Source of the DNA: Rickettsia typhi
Lineage (GTDB): Bacteria > Pseudomonadota > Alphaproteobacteria > Rickettsiales > Rickettsiaceae
Reading direction: 5' to 3'
Assembly (NCBI GenBank): GCA_945883665.1
Contig: CAMCXV010000014.1
Span: 1 to 23,319 of the forward strand
Length of the DNA stretch: 23,319 bases
How positions within the stretch are numbered: the first letter of the stretch is position 1; the number at the start of each line of letters is the position of its first letter. Positions 7,375-16,586 of this stretch are shown here, one piece after another. The notes under the pieces are model-generated. The model was not told where the DNA came from and searched no databases. It was given only the letters and a program-made list of their open reading frames with translations. The position numbers were made by a program, and so were the translations under genes.

Positions 7375-10251
7375 TCAACTACATATTTCCCCTGAAGGTA
7401 GATATTTTTTTAGATAAAGACCTGTATAACTTTCTTTGCAATTTGCTACGATAGCAGGAGCACCTTCAACAACTATTTCCCCTCCTTTTTCTCCGCCTTC
7501 TGGTCCAATATCCACAACATAATCAGCTGTTTTAATTACCTCCATATTATGTTCAATAACTAAAACTGTATTTCCTTTATCCACAAGTTTATGTAAAACA
7601 TCAAGTAATTTTTTTATATCATCTACATGCAAACCAGTAGTTGGCTCATCTAGAATATATAAAGTTTTGCCTGTTGAACGCTTGGATAGTTCTTTTGCCA
7701 ATTTTATCCTTTGAGCTTCTCCCCCGGAAAGTGTAGTAGCTGATTGACCAATCTTAATATAACCAAGACCAACTTCTTTTAATGTTACTAGTTTTTCATA
7801 AATGTTAGGTACTTTTTCAAAAAAGTTTGTAGCATCTTCGACCGTCATATCTAAAACATCAGCAATATTCATACCCTTATATTTAACTTCCAGAGTCTCT
7901 CTATTGTATCTTTTACCATTACAAACGTCACAATTAATATACACATCAGGCAGAAAGTGCATTTCTATTTTTATTAAACCATCACCTTGGCAAGATTCAC
8001 ATCTACCACCTTTCACATTAAATGAAAATCTCCCAACTTTATAACCACGAATTTTAGATTCTGGTAAATCTGTAAACCAGTCTCTAATTGGAGTAAAAGC
8101 CCCAGTGTAAGTTGCAGGATTTGAACGTGGTGTTCTTCCAATAGGAGATTGATTAATATCAATTACTTTATCTATATATTCAAGACCTTTTATTGAATCA
8201 AACTCTCCAGGATAAATTTTAGCTCTCGGTTCTAAATATTTTAAAGCAGCCTTATAAAAAGTATGAATTATTAATGAAGATTTCCCACTACCAGAAACAC
8301 CTGTTACGGCAGTAAAAGTACCAAGTTTTAGTCTAAAAGTTAGATTGTGTAAATTATTTGATTTTGCTCCTGATAGCACAATTTCCTTGTTTTGATGCCC
8401 TGATCTAATTTCACTTGGAACTGGTATAAATTTTTTACCACTTAAATACTGACCTGTTATACTTTGTTCCGATTCTTTAATCTTTTCTGGGGTACCTTCT
8501 GCAACTATATTACCACCATGAATTCCAGCACCAGGACCAACATCAATTATATGGTCAGACTCAATCATAGTGTCATCATCATGTTCTACTACAAGAACTG
8601 TGTTCCCAAGATCTCTTAATTTTTTTAAAGTTGCAATAAGACGCGCATTATCTCTTTGATGCAAACCTATTGATGGTTCATCGAGTACATATAATACCCC
8701 GCTAAGACCAGAACCAATCTGAGATGCAAGTCTAATGCGCTGACTTTCGCCACCCGATAAAGTTCCAGATTCACGAGACAAGCTTAAGTAATCCAAACCA
8801 ACATTAATTAAAAAATCCATTCTTTCACTAATTTCTTTGATAATACGCTCTGCAATCAACTGTTGTTTTGGACTTAAAATTGAATTTAATTCATCGAACC
8901 ATTTTTTAGACTTGGTAATTGTTTTGTGAGAAACTTGACCAATATTTAGATCCCCTATTTTAACACATAATGACTCAGGCTTTAGTCTGTAACCGCTACA
9001 TTCCTTGCAATTATGTTTAGACTGAAAGCGCGATAAATCTTCTTTCATCCAAGCGGTATCAACTTTACGAAATTTTTCTTCCAAGCTTGGTATTATGCCT
9101 GCAAAAGGTTGTTCTATTATTTCTGATTTGCGATCATCATGATATTCGAATTTAATATTTTCTTCTCTTGAGCCATAAAACAAGACATCTCTAATTTCTT
9201 TAGGTAATTGACCAAACGGGGTGGTTAATTTAAAATCATAATGTTTTGCCAAAGAATCCAAAGTATCAAGAAAAAATTTAGATAAAGATTTGCTCCATGG
9301 TATAATAGCTCCTTCACTGATTGATAGAGTATTATCTGGTACTATTAATTCTTCATCAAAAAAAGATTCTTTACCAAGACCCTCGCATTTTGGACAAGCA
9401 CCAAAAGGGCTATTGAATGAAAAAATTCTAGGCTCAATTTCTTCTAATCTAAATCCAGAAACAGGACAAGAATATTTCTCTGATAAAGTTATTCTATCAC
9501 CTTTTTTATAAGAAAGTTTACACCCTTCTGGCAATTCAACAATTTCTATATATGTTATTCCATCTGCCATTTGCAGGGACATTTCTAAACTCTCTGCTAC
9601 CCTATTACCAAGATCATCATTTATAACAATTCGGTCAACAATAACTTCTATAGTATGCTTTTTGTTTTTGTCAATTTTTGGTAATTCATCTATTTCACAA
9701 AGTTCGCCATTGAGAAATATTCTTTGAAAACCATGTTTTTTTATATTTCCTATTTCTCTTCGAAATTCTCCTTTTTGCCCACGAATAATTGGTGAAAGAA
9801 TATATAGTTTTGTTTCAGGTGGAAACGAATTTACTATATCAATCATTTCAGAAATAGATTGGCTTTTTATTGGCAATCCTGTAGCAGGAGAATAGGGCAC
9901 TCCTATTCTAGCATATAAAAGTCTTAAATAATCATAAATTTCAGTGATAGTACCAACTGTGGATCTTGGGTTCTTGGAGGTAGTTTTTTGATCAATAGCA
10001 ATTGCTGGTGACAATCCAGATATTGACTCTACACTAGGCTTATTTTGCAAATGTAAGAACTGCCTTGCATACGAAGAAAGACTCTCTACATATCTTCTTT
10101 GACCCTCTGCGTATATAGTATCAAAAGCTAACGACGACTTCCCTGAGCCACTTAGACCTGTTATCACAACGAATTTATTTCTTGGTATGTCAACATTAAC
10201 ATTTTTTAAATTATGTTCTTTGGCACCTCTAACTTGAATAAATTCTTGCAT
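7375..10251 (-). CDS. uvrA: Excinuclease ABC subunit A (UvrA)
   Basis: UvrA is the damage-recognition ATPase of nucleotide excision repair and loads UvrB onto lesions. The protein has 958 residues, about the usual size. The first ATPase half has Walker [10 protein letters not shown] (32-40), an inserted domain, and the signature [15 protein letters not shown] near 497. The second half has Walker [10 protein letters not shown] near 650, the zinc finger CESCQGDG...CDVCNGK near 750-780, signature [15 protein letters not shown] near 845, and LDEPTTGLH. In the first zinc module the second Cys is Ser (CPVSGF), a variant I recall as common in alphaproteobacteria. The gene is complete and divergent from ssb across 210 bases. 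Confidence 0.98.
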   Translation of the reverse strand: MQEFIQVRGAKEHNLKNVNVDIPRNKFVVITGLSGSGKSSLAFDTIYAEGQRRYVESLSSYARQFLHLQNKPSVESISGLSPAIAIDQKTTSKNPRSTVGTITEIYDYLRLLYARIGVPYSPATGLPIKSQSISEMIDIVNSFPPETKLYILSPIIRGQKGEFRREIGNIKKHGFQRIFLNGELCEIDELPKIDKNKKHTIEVIVDRIVINDDLGNRVAESLEMSLQMADGITYIEIVELPEGCKLSYKKGDRITLSEKYSCPVSGFRLEEIEPRIFSFNSPFGACPKCEGLGKESFFDEELIVPDNTLSISEGAIIPWSKSLSKFFLDTLDSLAKHYDFKLTTPFGQLPKEIRDVLFYGSREENIKFEYHDDRKSEIIEQPFAGIIPSLEEKFRKVDTAWMKEDLSRFQSKHNCKECSGYRLKPESLCVKIGDLNIGQVSHKTITKSKKWFDELNSILSPKQQLIAERIIKEISERMDFLINVGLDYLSLSRESGTLSGGESQRIRLASQIGSGLSGVLYVLDEPSIGLHQRDNARLIATLKKLRDLGNTVLVVEHDDDTMIESDHIIDVGPGAGIHGGNIVAEGTPEKIKESEQSITGQYLSGKKFIPVPSEIRSGHQNKEIVLSGAKSNNLHNLTFRLKLGTFTAVTGVSGSGKSSLIIHTFYKAALKYLEPRAKIYPGEFDSIKGLEYIDKVIDINQSPIGRTPRSNPATYTGAFTPIRDWFTDLPESKIRGYKVGRFSFNVKGGRCESCQGDGLIKIEMHFLPDVYINCDVCNGKRYNRETLEVKYKGMNIADVLDMTVEDATNFFEKVPNIYEKLVTLKEVGLGYIKIGQSATTLSGGEAQRIKLAKELSKRSTGKTLYILDEPTTGLHVDDIKKLLDVLHKLVDKGNTVLVIEHNMEVIKTADYVVDIGPEGGEKGGEIVVEGAPAIVANCKESYTGLYLKKYLPSGEICS

Positions 10252-10389
10252 ATTTCTACAACCATAAGATTAACAGCTTTTCAATCATTATAAACGTCAA
10301 AAACTCTATAATGCAAGATTAAATAATTTAATATAGAAAAAATTACTTATAACTCATAAGATATATAGGTTATTTTTAATAAAAAACAA

Positions 10390-10409
10390 AATCTCTTTGA
10401 AAGAGGATT
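10390..10409. promoter_or_regulatory. Imperfect palindrome over the ssb -35 region
   Basis: AATC-TCTTTGA-AAGAG-GATT is an imperfect inverted repeat with one unpaired base. It lies in the uvrA-ssb intergenic space and covers the likely -35 box of ssb (TTGAAA at 10397-10402). It could be an operator or chance symmetry in AT-rich DNA. It does not resemble a LexA box that I know. Confidence 0.25.
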
Positions 10410-10425
10410 GTAAATATGATATAGC
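10397..10425 (+). promoter_or_regulatory. Candidate sigma70-type promoter for ssb
   Basis: TTGAAA (10397-10402), a 17-base spacer and TATAGC (10420-10425) are placed to give a leader of about 30 bases before the ssb ATG. The likely ribosome binding site AAGG lies near 10449-10452. Confidence 0.4.
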
Positions 10426-10461
10426 TAGTTGAATTATAGAAAAAACCAAGGTATATGAACA

Positions 10462-10902
10462 ATGGCTGGCAGTTTAAATAAAGTTACATTAATAGGTAAT
10501 CTAGGTAAAGATCCAGATATTAGAAGCACTTCTGATGGCAGAGAAATTGCAAGTTTTAGCATAGCAACAAGCGAAAGCTGGAAAGATAAAGTTACAGGAG
10601 AGAAAAAAGATAAAACAGAATGGCATCGTATCGTTGTTTTTACTGAAGGTTTAGTCGGTCTTGTCAAAAACTATATAAAAAAAGGATCAAAATTATATAT
10701 AGAAGGGCAGTTACAGACAAGAAAATGGGTTGATAATAACGGTCAAGAAAAATACACTACTGAAATAGTTTTGCAAGGATTTAACGCAAAGTTAATTCTT
10801 CTTGATAGCAAAGTCGGGGCTTCGACATTCGAAACAAATAACAATAATCATGGCATGCCTAACTTTGATAATAGTGAGCTAGATGATGAAATCCCTTTTT
10901 AA
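10462..10902 (+). CDS. ssb: Single-stranded DNA-binding protein SSB
   Basis: SSB coats single-stranded DNA and recruits replication and repair partners. The 146-residue protein has the N-terminal OB fold: MAGSLNKVTLIGNLGKDPDI, then SFSIATSESW, EWHRIVVF and KLYIEGQLQTRKW, with base-stacking aromatics such as W40, W54 and W89. A short, polar Asn-rich linker follows (about 120-138), then the acidic tip DDEIPF that binds partner proteins. The codons for this tip are shared with the first codons of the downstream lipoprotein gene, which starts at 10883 in another frame. The gene is divergent from uvrA, an arrangement I recall from Rickettsia. Confidence 0.97.
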   Translation: MAGSLNKVTLIGNLGKDPDIRSTSDGREIASFSIATSESWKDKVTGEKKDKTEWHRIVVFTEGLVGLVKNYIKKGSKLYIEGQLQTRKWVDNNGQEKYTTEIVLQGFNAKLILLDSKVGASTFETNNNNHGMPNFDNSELDDEIPF

Positions 10903-11716
10903 ACTTAGTTTTGCCATAATTGCGACCTTATTTAGTCTTTCTTCTTGCCAAAATCCGGCTCTAAACAATACTCCTTTTGCTATGGGTAAACTTTATGATT
11001 TTGAAAAAACACTGGTAAAAGGTGGGGATTTTTGGATTACTACATATCAAAAAATTGAAAACAAATACGAACCTTATGTCTTTTATATCGAAGGTGATCA
11101 GTATTCTTTTTCTGATAAATACAAGGTTTCCAGTAACCCCACACCTAAAAGACAAATGTTTATAAATCTTGCAGCAATGGATAAAAGACCAAATGTTGTT
11201 TATATTGCAATGCCTTGTCAGTACACACCAATGGGATTAAATCCTCAATGCGATTCATCTTATTGGACAGACAAAAGATTGTCTGAGAAGTCAGTAACTG
11301 CTATCAACGATGTTATAAAAAAAACAAACTCTAAAAATCAAAAATTTAGTTTAGTTGGTTATTCTGCAGGCGGTGGTATAGCTGTACTTATTGCAGCAAG
11401 AAACCCTATGGTACAAGATATAATTACCATAGCGGGTTACTTAGATAGTCGTGCTTTTACTAATTATCACAATGTTCCTCCAATGATTGGTTCGCTAAAT
11501 CCGATTAATTATGCAAAATTAATAAATAATATACCACAGCGACATATTTCTGGTGGTAAAGATATAATTACTCCTCCTTTTATAGCAGATAAATATGTTG
11601 AAGAATCATCTTCTTTTTGCGTTAAGCAAGAAATTTTTCCAGATTTAAATCATAAAAATGGTTGGAATAAGATTTGGGAATATGTTTATACTAGACCTGT
11701 AACATGTTATGAATAA
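10883..11716 (+). CDS. Alpha/beta-hydrolase lipoprotein, paralog 1
   Basis: This 277-residue protein has a type II signal peptide (MMKSLFKLSFAIIATLFSL) and lipobox LSSC with lipidated C22, so it should be a membrane-anchored lipoprotein. The body looks like an alpha/beta hydrolase: VFYIEGD near 66-72, nucleophile elbow GYSAGGG with S161, possible acid D227 in GGKDIITPP, and possible H257 in DLNHKNGW. Four extracytoplasmic cysteines (112, 123, 246, 275) could form disulfides. The start ATGATG lies inside the last codons of ssb and overlaps it by 20 bases (17 from the second ATG), which suggests translational coupling. It overlaps paralog 2 by eight bases. I know no named family; esterase, lipase or peptidase activity is possible but unproven. 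Confidence 0.85.
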   Translation: MMKSLFKLSFAIIATLFSLSSCQNPALNNTPFAMGKLYDFEKTLVKGGDFWITTYQKIENKYEPYVFYIEGDQYSFSDKYKVSSNPTPKRQMFINLAAMDKRPNVVYIAMPCQYTPMGLNPQCDSSYWTDKRLSEKSVTAINDVIKKTNSKNQKFSLVGYSAGGGIAVLIAARNPMVQDIITIAGYLDSRAFTNYHNVPPMIGSLNPINYAKLINNIPQRHISGGKDIITPPFIADKYVEESSSFCVKQEIFPDLNHKNGWNKIWEYVYTRPVTCYE

Positions 11717-12500
11717 AATAAAATATTTTTTTTATAACATCCTCTTATCAATTTTACTCATTTCCTGTTCATCTCCCACCCAAAATTTTAAAAAAGTGTT
11801 AGTCAAAGGTGGGGATTTCTTGATCACAACATATCAAAAAATTGATAATAGCTCAGAACCTTATGTCTTTTATATTGAGGGTGATGGTATAACTTATGGT
11901 GTTAATGGTGACAGACCTTCAGCAAACCCTACGCCAATCAGCCAAATGTTACTAAGCCTTGCAGCAATGGATGAAAGACCGAATATAGTTTATGTTGCAA
12001 GACCTTGCCAATATACACCAATGGAGCTAAACCCTAAATGCAACCCATCTTATTGGACAATTAAAAGATTTTCTGATGATTCAGTAAATGCTATTAATGA
12101 TGTTATAAATAAAATAAATTCCCACCAACATAAATTTAGCTTAATCGGTTATTCTGGTGGTGGTGGTATAGCAGTTCTAGTTGCCGCAAGAAATAACATG
12201 GTTAAGGACATTATAACTATAGCAGGTAATTTGGATCACACTGCTTTTTCCAATCATCATAAGGTAAGCCCACTTAGTGGATCATTAAATCCGATAGATT
12301 ATGCAAAATTAATAAATAATATACCACAATTACATCTTTCAGGTGGTAAAGATAAAGTTATACCACCTTTTATAGCAGAAAAATATGTTGAAAAATCAAA
12401 TTCTGTTTGTGTAAAACAAAAAACTTTTCCAAACATAGATCACAAATCAGGGTGGGATAAAGTTTGGAATAATATATATAATACTAATATTAAATGTTAA
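11709..12500 (+). CDS. Alpha/beta-hydrolase lipoprotein, paralog 2
   Basis: This is a tandem duplicate of the preceding gene, with long stretches of near-identical residues (VKGGDF, TYQKI, EPYVFYIEGD, NYAKLINNIPQ versus DYAKLINNIPQ). The 263 residues begin with a lipoprotein signal ending LLISC (C20). The predicted triad is conserved: S149 in GYSGGGG, D215 in GGKDKVIPP and H245 in NIDHKSGW. Cysteines 100, 111, 234 and 263 match those of paralog 1. It lacks about ten residues of the other copy between the lipid Cys and the hydrolase domain. A stretch of about 26 bases (11515-11540 and 12304-12329) is almost identical at DNA level, so the duplication is fairly recent. It ends 22 bases before the convergent ABC exporter, with no evident terminator. 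Confidence 0.85.
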   Translation: MNKIKYFFYNILLSILLISCSSPTQNFKKVLVKGGDFLITTYQKIDNSSEPYVFYIEGDGITYGVNGDRPSANPTPISQMLLSLAAMDERPNIVYVARPCQYTPMELNPKCNPSYWTIKRFSDDSVNAINDVINKINSHQHKFSLIGYSGGGGIAVLVAARNNMVKDIITIAGNLDHTAFSNHHKVSPLSGSLNPIDYAKLINNIPQLHLSGGKDKVIPPFIAEKYVEKSNSVCVKQKTFPNIDHKSGWDKVWNNIYNTNIKC

Positions 12501-12522
12501 TGTTAGATTAGTGATTTAGGCT

Positions 12523-14265
12523 TTAAGTTATAGATTTCTTATATAGATTATTGTAGATATCAGAAGTTTTTAGTAGATTTGAATGTGTGCCGTGAGCAGA
12601 TAATTTTCCATTATCTATTATCAAAATATTATCAAACTCTTGTATAGAAGAAATACGATGAGCTATTGAAATAACCATCTTACCATGCATAATTCTTTTT
12701 ATATTATCGAGTATTTCTTTTTCACTTTCACTGTCAAGAGCGCTTGTTGCTTCGTCAAGAAGCAGGATTTCTGGTTTATATAAAAGAGATCTAGCTATTG
12801 CTACTCTTTGTTTTTGCCCCCCAGACATTCTAACACCTTTCTCACCAATTTCAGTATCAATACCATCTGGTAGATGATTTATAAATTTATCTATCCCGCA
12901 TAAATGAATTACCTCTTGCACATCTTCTTCTTTGGCACAAGGGTTAGAAAACATAATGTTATATCTTATAGTACCAGAAAAAATATTAGGATCTTGAGGG
13001 GTATAAGCAATGATTTTGCGTATATCAAAAATATCATAAGAATTTATGTCATTACCAGCTATTGTTAACCTTCCAGATTGATGAGAATAAAATTTAAGTA
13101 TTAACTGCATAATAGTACTTTTACCTGAACCAGATTTTCCTACTATAGCTGTAAATTGATTTTGCTTGATATGAAAACTAATATTCTCAAGAGCTAAAAT
13201 ATCTGCTCTTGCAGGATAGAAAAAACTTAAATTTTCAAAAGAAATATCATAATTTTGTGGTATATTTTTAAAATTCTTTAAACTTTCTTTAGTTAAATCT
13301 AAACTACTGGAGGACTTAACCTCTGTTTGTAAATCGAAAACCCGATCAAGAGCAGAGAGCGGCCCTTGGATTTCACTAAATAACTCGGCAATACCACCTG
13401 CGCTCACACCAACAATCATTGCATAATATATAAATGAGATCATCTGACCTGAAGTCATTTTACCATCAATTATGTCCATGCTACCTACCCATATCACCAT
13501 AGTGATCGATCCAAATATAGCAATAATAGACATTGCAAAAAATAAAGACCTTAACTTAAGCCTTTTACCTGAATGTTTAAGATATGCAGCTATTTTTTCA
13601 TTAAACTTCTCTCCTGAATGTTTTTGTTGGTTAAAAGAATATAAAGTTCTAATAGCTGAAAAATTTTCTTCTATAAAACATGATAATTCTGATCTTTCTG
13701 CCATGACTTTTTTAGAAATACTACGAACATGTTTACTCAAACGCAAAAGAGGTACAAGTAAAACTGGTATACTAAAAATAACAAGTAAAGATAATTTAGG
13801 ACTTTGCAGAAACATCAAAATTATAGCCCCAAGCAGCATAATAGAATTACGAATAAAAAAAGATAAGAAATTAGTTATTAAAGTACCAACTGATTCAAGA
13901 TCAGAGCCTAATCTTGAGATTACATCACCAATTTTTATTTCTTCAAAAGAAGAGATTTCTAAGCGAAGTAATTTCCTGTAACTATCGGATCTTATTTGAG
14001 CAATAATTTTTTCTGTAACTAAATTAATAGAGTAAGAACGAAAAAAACTACCTACCGCAAATACTCCAATAAGTAATGAAATAAGAAAAATGGAATTATT
14101 GATTGAACTAAGATTCCCAGAAAGACCATTATCTACTAAATGTCTAAAAATCATTCCAAAACCAAGTACTGCAATAGCAACAATACATAATGAACAAAAC
14201 ACTATAATTAGATTAGTTTTATAATTTTTGAGGTATCTTAATAGGGATTTTATATTATCATTCAT
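12523..14265 (-). CDS. ABC exporter, fused membrane and ATPase domains (MsbA-like)
   Basis: This is a half-size ABC exporter of the MsbA/multidrug-lipid type that should act as a homodimer in the inner membrane. From the ATG at 14265 it has 580 residues. A six-helix membrane domain occupies about 1-300, followed by the ATPase domain: Walker A GKSGSGKST near 375, signature RMSGGQKQRVAIARSLL near 478, Walker B ILLLDEATSALD just after, and the switch His in ISIAHRISS near 530. A TTG at 14277 is an alternative start adding four residues. The substrate may be lipid A, another lipid or a drug; sequence alone does not decide. It is the last gene of the map-to-exporter run. Confidence 0.9.
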   Translation of the reverse strand: MNDNIKSLLRYLKNYKTNLIIVFCSLCIVAIAVLGFGMIFRHLVDNGLSGNLSSINNSIFLISLLIGVFAVGSFFRSYSINLVTEKIIAQIRSDSYRKLLRLEISSFEEIKIGDVISRLGSDLESVGTLITNFLSFFIRNSIMLLGAIILMFLQSPKLSLLVIFSIPVLLVPLLRLSKHVRSISKKVMAERSELSCFIEENFSAIRTLYSFNQQKHSGEKFNEKIAAYLKHSGKRLKLRSLFFAMSIIAIFGSITMVIWVGSMDIIDGKMTSGQMISFIYYAMIVGVSAGGIAELFSEIQGPLSALDRVFDLQTEVKSSSSLDLTKESLKNFKNIPQNYDISFENLSFFYPARADILALENISFHIKQNQFTAIVGKSGSGKSTIMQLILKFYSHQSGRLTIAGNDINSYDIFDIRKIIAYTPQDPNIFSGTIRYNIMFSNPCAKEEDVQEVIHLCGIDKFINHLPDGIDTEIGEKGVRMSGGQKQRVAIARSLLYKPEILLLDEATSALDSESEKEILDNIKRIMHGKMVISIAHRISSIQEFDNILIIDNGKLSAHGTHSNLLKTSDIYNNLYKKSIT

Positions 14266-14278
14266 ATGCTTGCACAAA

Positions 14279-14587
14279 CTATAAATTCTTAATCTTAATT
14301 TTCAAGTCATTGGATAAAACCTTAAACAAATCATCTCCTCCTTTCGATTTCCATATCTCGCCATCATGAAAAAAATGATAAGGACCAGTTACTGGTGAAG
14401 AAAGCCAGATTTCTTGAACATAAGATTGCTTATTAATAACAAATGTTCCATCTTTTGTAATAATATTTAATATATCTCCATTTATATCGACATCTATATT
14501 TCCATCGGTGTCATTTTCTTCTATTGCAGCTGCAATCAAATTAATAACCCTAGTTACTTCTATAGTAAAATCATTATCACTCATCAT
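14279..14587 (-). CDS. cyaY: Iron donor/frataxin protein CyaY
   Basis: CyaY, the bacterial frataxin, binds iron and tunes Fe-S cluster assembly by the cysteine desulfurase complex. The 102 residues match the usual length. The N-terminal helix carries acidic residues (EENDTDGNIDVDINGD, about 18-33), and the beta-sheet core has the characteristic WLSSPVTGPYHFF near 61-73, followed by W in GEIWKSKGG. Two adjacent ATG codons open the frame directly after the DciA-like stop codon, and the next gene begins about 13 bases after this stop. Frataxin is typical of alphaproteobacteria. Confidence 0.93.
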   Translation of the reverse strand: MMSDNDFTIEVTRVINLIAAAIEENDTDGNIDVDINGDILNIITKDGTFVINKQSYVQEIWLSSPVTGPYHFFHDGEIWKSKGGDDLFKVLSNDLKIKIKNL

Positions 14588-14896
14588 TTACAGTTTTACA
14601 ATCATTCTAATTTTATTTATAGCTTTATACCCCATATATACAGCCATTCGCTCAATAATAATATCTTGTTGAAACGACATTTCAACAGATGTGCTAGAAT
14701 TATCAACTTCTACAAGTAATATATTAATTCTCTGTTTCTTCTCTTTTGTAGTAGTAATTCTAAATGGCGATGTGTTATTACTATATTTTATTCCAACAAT
14801 TTTCGACCAATTCAGAATTAGTTCCCCTAATATTGGGTGTTTAGTTTTATATATTTTATAGATAATTTTGTTAATATCATCAATTATAGGTTTCAT
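14588..14896 (-). CDS. DUF721 (DciA-like) protein
   Basis: This 102-residue protein fits the DUF721 family, the N-terminal KH-like domain also found in DciA, the ancestral bacterial replicative helicase loader. Visible features are a leading helix (DINKIIYKIYKT), NWSKIVG in the usual W-x-x-I-V-G position, followed by a polar region and a strand region ILLVEVDNSSTSVEMSFQQ, then IIERMAVYMGYKAINKIRM. It is shorter than many alphaproteobacterial DUF721 proteins and lacks their C-terminal extension, so a helicase-loading role is an inference. Its ATG overlaps the transferase stop by four bases (ATGA), and it ends directly before cyaY. Confidence 0.75.
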   Translation of the reverse strand: MKPIIDDINKIIYKIYKTKHPILGELILNWSKIVGIKYSNNTSPFRITTTKEKKQRINILLVEVDNSSTSVEMSFQQDIIIERMAVYMGYKAINKIRMIVKL

Positions 14897-15897
14897 ATTA
14901 CTGATCTAATAAGAGTGATTACAACAGTTAATAAAGCAAGAATAATACAAATAATAGGATAAAATAAAGATCCTACTGAAAGTATCATAAGAATAAAATT
15001 ACATTGTATTATCCTTAAAACAACAGTTTTATGGCTTGATCCTTTTATTACAGCTTTTTGAAAAAAATGTTGTAGATGCGGTTGCCAAAATTTTTCTCCT
15101 TTTACCAATCTAATTAACAAAGTAAGACCACCATCTGCAATATAATATAAAGAAGATATAACACAAGCAGCAAAAAGACGATCACTCCCAGAAGCAACTG
15201 CTAAGAGACAAAACCCAATTAAGAATCCAAGACCAATACTACCAACATCCCCTATAAAAATAGTAGCTGGCTGCCAATTAAATAAGATAAATCCACATGA
15301 CCACCCAAGAATAATACAAGCTACTGTAATTATTATCCATACATTTGGTATAATATCATGTTTTAAAAAACAAAGAAGTAATATTGTAATTGAAAGGTGA
15401 ATTGACTCGGAAACAGTGATTCCATCAATGCCATCAAGAAAATTATAAACATTTAAAAATGTTAACAAAGCAAAAGATCCTATAAATAAATCTATATTTA
15501 ATGATAACTCGCTATGTAATATCTTATTTGGATGTATAAGCCACATAACAGCAAGAACAGAACATAAAATATGTATTAATAATCTAAATAATATAGGTAT
15601 CTCCGATACATCATCCCAGAATGACACTAATGCTATAGGTGCAAATATTGAAATAATATTAAAAGAATTATAAAAATTGCCTAAGTAGAAATATTCAAAA
15701 CTTGGCAATAATAAGCAGAATGTTATTACAAATGCAATGCCTCCACCTCTTGGCGTAACTTTAGAATGAACCCTTCTTTGATCTGGTTTATCAACAATAT
15801 TAAATTTACACATCACAATTATTGCTCCTTTTACTAAAAGGATCGATAGTAAAAAAGATACTAAAATCAGTATTGAAAGCGGAATTACATAAATCAT
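14893..15897 (-). CDS. WecA/MraY-family polyprenyl-phosphate sugar-1-phosphate transferase
   Basis: This integral membrane protein of 334 residues belongs to the polyprenyl-phosphate N-acetylhexosamine-1-phosphate transferase family (WecA, TagO, WbpL, MraY). Conserved motifs appear in order: DKPDQRRVHSKVTPRGGG (37-53), the DD pair in FWDDVSEI (95-96), NFLDGIDGI with D155 and D158, FIGDVGS with D217, and the HLQHFFQK loop (H274, H277), the HIH-type substrate motif. About ten hydrophobic segments are visible. It more closely resembles WecA/WbpL than MraY, because it lacks the muramyl-pentapeptide features I would expect. It likely attaches the first sugar phosphate of a surface polysaccharide to undecaprenyl phosphate. 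It overlaps radC and the DUF721 gene by four bases each. Confidence 0.88.
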   Translation of the reverse strand: MIYVIPLSILILVSFLLSILLVKGAIIVMCKFNIVDKPDQRRVHSKVTPRGGGIAFVITFCLLLPSFEYFYLGNFYNSFNIISIFAPIALVSFWDDVSEIPILFRLLIHILCSVLAVMWLIHPNKILHSELSLNIDLFIGSFALLTFLNVYNFLDGIDGITVSESIHLSITILLLCFLKHDIIPNVWIIITVACIILGWSCGFILFNWQPATIFIGDVGSIGLGFLIGFCLLAVASGSDRLFAACVISSLYYIADGGLTLLIRLVKGEKFWQPHLQHFFQKAVIKGSSHKTVVLRIIQCNFILMILSVGSLFYPIICIILALLTVVITLIRSVI

Positions 15898-16586
15898 AAC
15901 AACATATTCGTCTTAAAACTGTAATATTCTCCTTTACCAATAATTACATGGTCATGCACACTTACATTTACCGTCTTACAGGCGTTAATAATTTGGGTAG
16001 TTAAATCAATATCAGCATTTGAAGGTTTTGCATTACCACTTGGATGATTATGCACCAAAATAATTGAACCAGCCTCATGAAGTAAAATTCTTTTTATGAT
16101 TTCTCTAGGATAAACGGGTGTTTGATCAATAGTACCATTTGCCATTATTTCATCAGCTATTAAAATATTTTTTTTATTCAAGAATAAGACGCGAAATTGT
16201 TCAATTCGTAAATTACTCATATTAAATTTCAAGTACTCAAGCAAAGCACTCCATGAACCAATAACATTTTGATTAAGAACTTGGTGTGCCAGAACTCTAT
16301 TTATAATTTCTTTTATTATCTTTAGATTCATAAAAACACTTTGCGTAAACCCTTTGACCTCAGCTAAATTTTCCTGATTTGAGTTAATCAAATTATTTAA
16401 ATTACCACATTTATTCAACAGTTCTTTTGCTAGTGGTTTTACATCTTTTCTTGGAATTAACTGAAACAGCATTAATTCAATTAATTCATAATCACTAAAA
16501 CTACATGATGAATTGTTAAGGAATTTTTCTTTCTGACGTTTTCTATGACCAACATAATGTGGTAGCTTTGCATTATCTATTTGCAT
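15894..16586 (-). CDS. radC: RadC-family JAB/MPN domain protein
   Basis: RadC-like proteins carry a JAB/MPN metalloprotease fold; the old DNA-repair assignment of E. coli RadC was withdrawn, and the role is uncertain. From the ATG at 16586 it has 230 residues, usual for the family. The N-terminal helix-hairpin-helix region is DYELIELMLF ... LAEVKGFTQ. The MPN motif is HNHPSGNAKPSNADIDLT with H179, H181 and D192, preceded by an upstream Glu in ADEIMANGT. A longer frame up to 16664 would overlap map by 92 bases, whereas the chosen start overlaps it by only 14. There is no clear Shine-Dalgarno, so translation may be coupled to map. Confidence 0.9.
   Translation of the reverse strand: MQIDNAKLPHYVGHRKRQKEKFLNNSSCSFSDYELIELMLFQLIPRKDVKPLAKELLNKCGNLNNLINSNQENLAEVKGFTQSVFMNLKIIKEIINRVLAHQVLNQNVIGSWSALLEYLKFNMSNLRIEQFRVLFLNKKNILIADEIMANGTIDQTPVYPREIIKRILLHEAGSIILVHNHPSGNAKPSNADIDLTTQIINACKTVNVSVHDHVIIGKGEYYSFKTNMLL

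Noticed and set aside
9440..9480. UvrA first zinc module reads CPVSGF, losing one expected Cys
   Set aside because: I recall the same Ser in many alphaproteobacterial UvrA proteins, so it is a lineage trait and not damage. The second zinc finger is complete.
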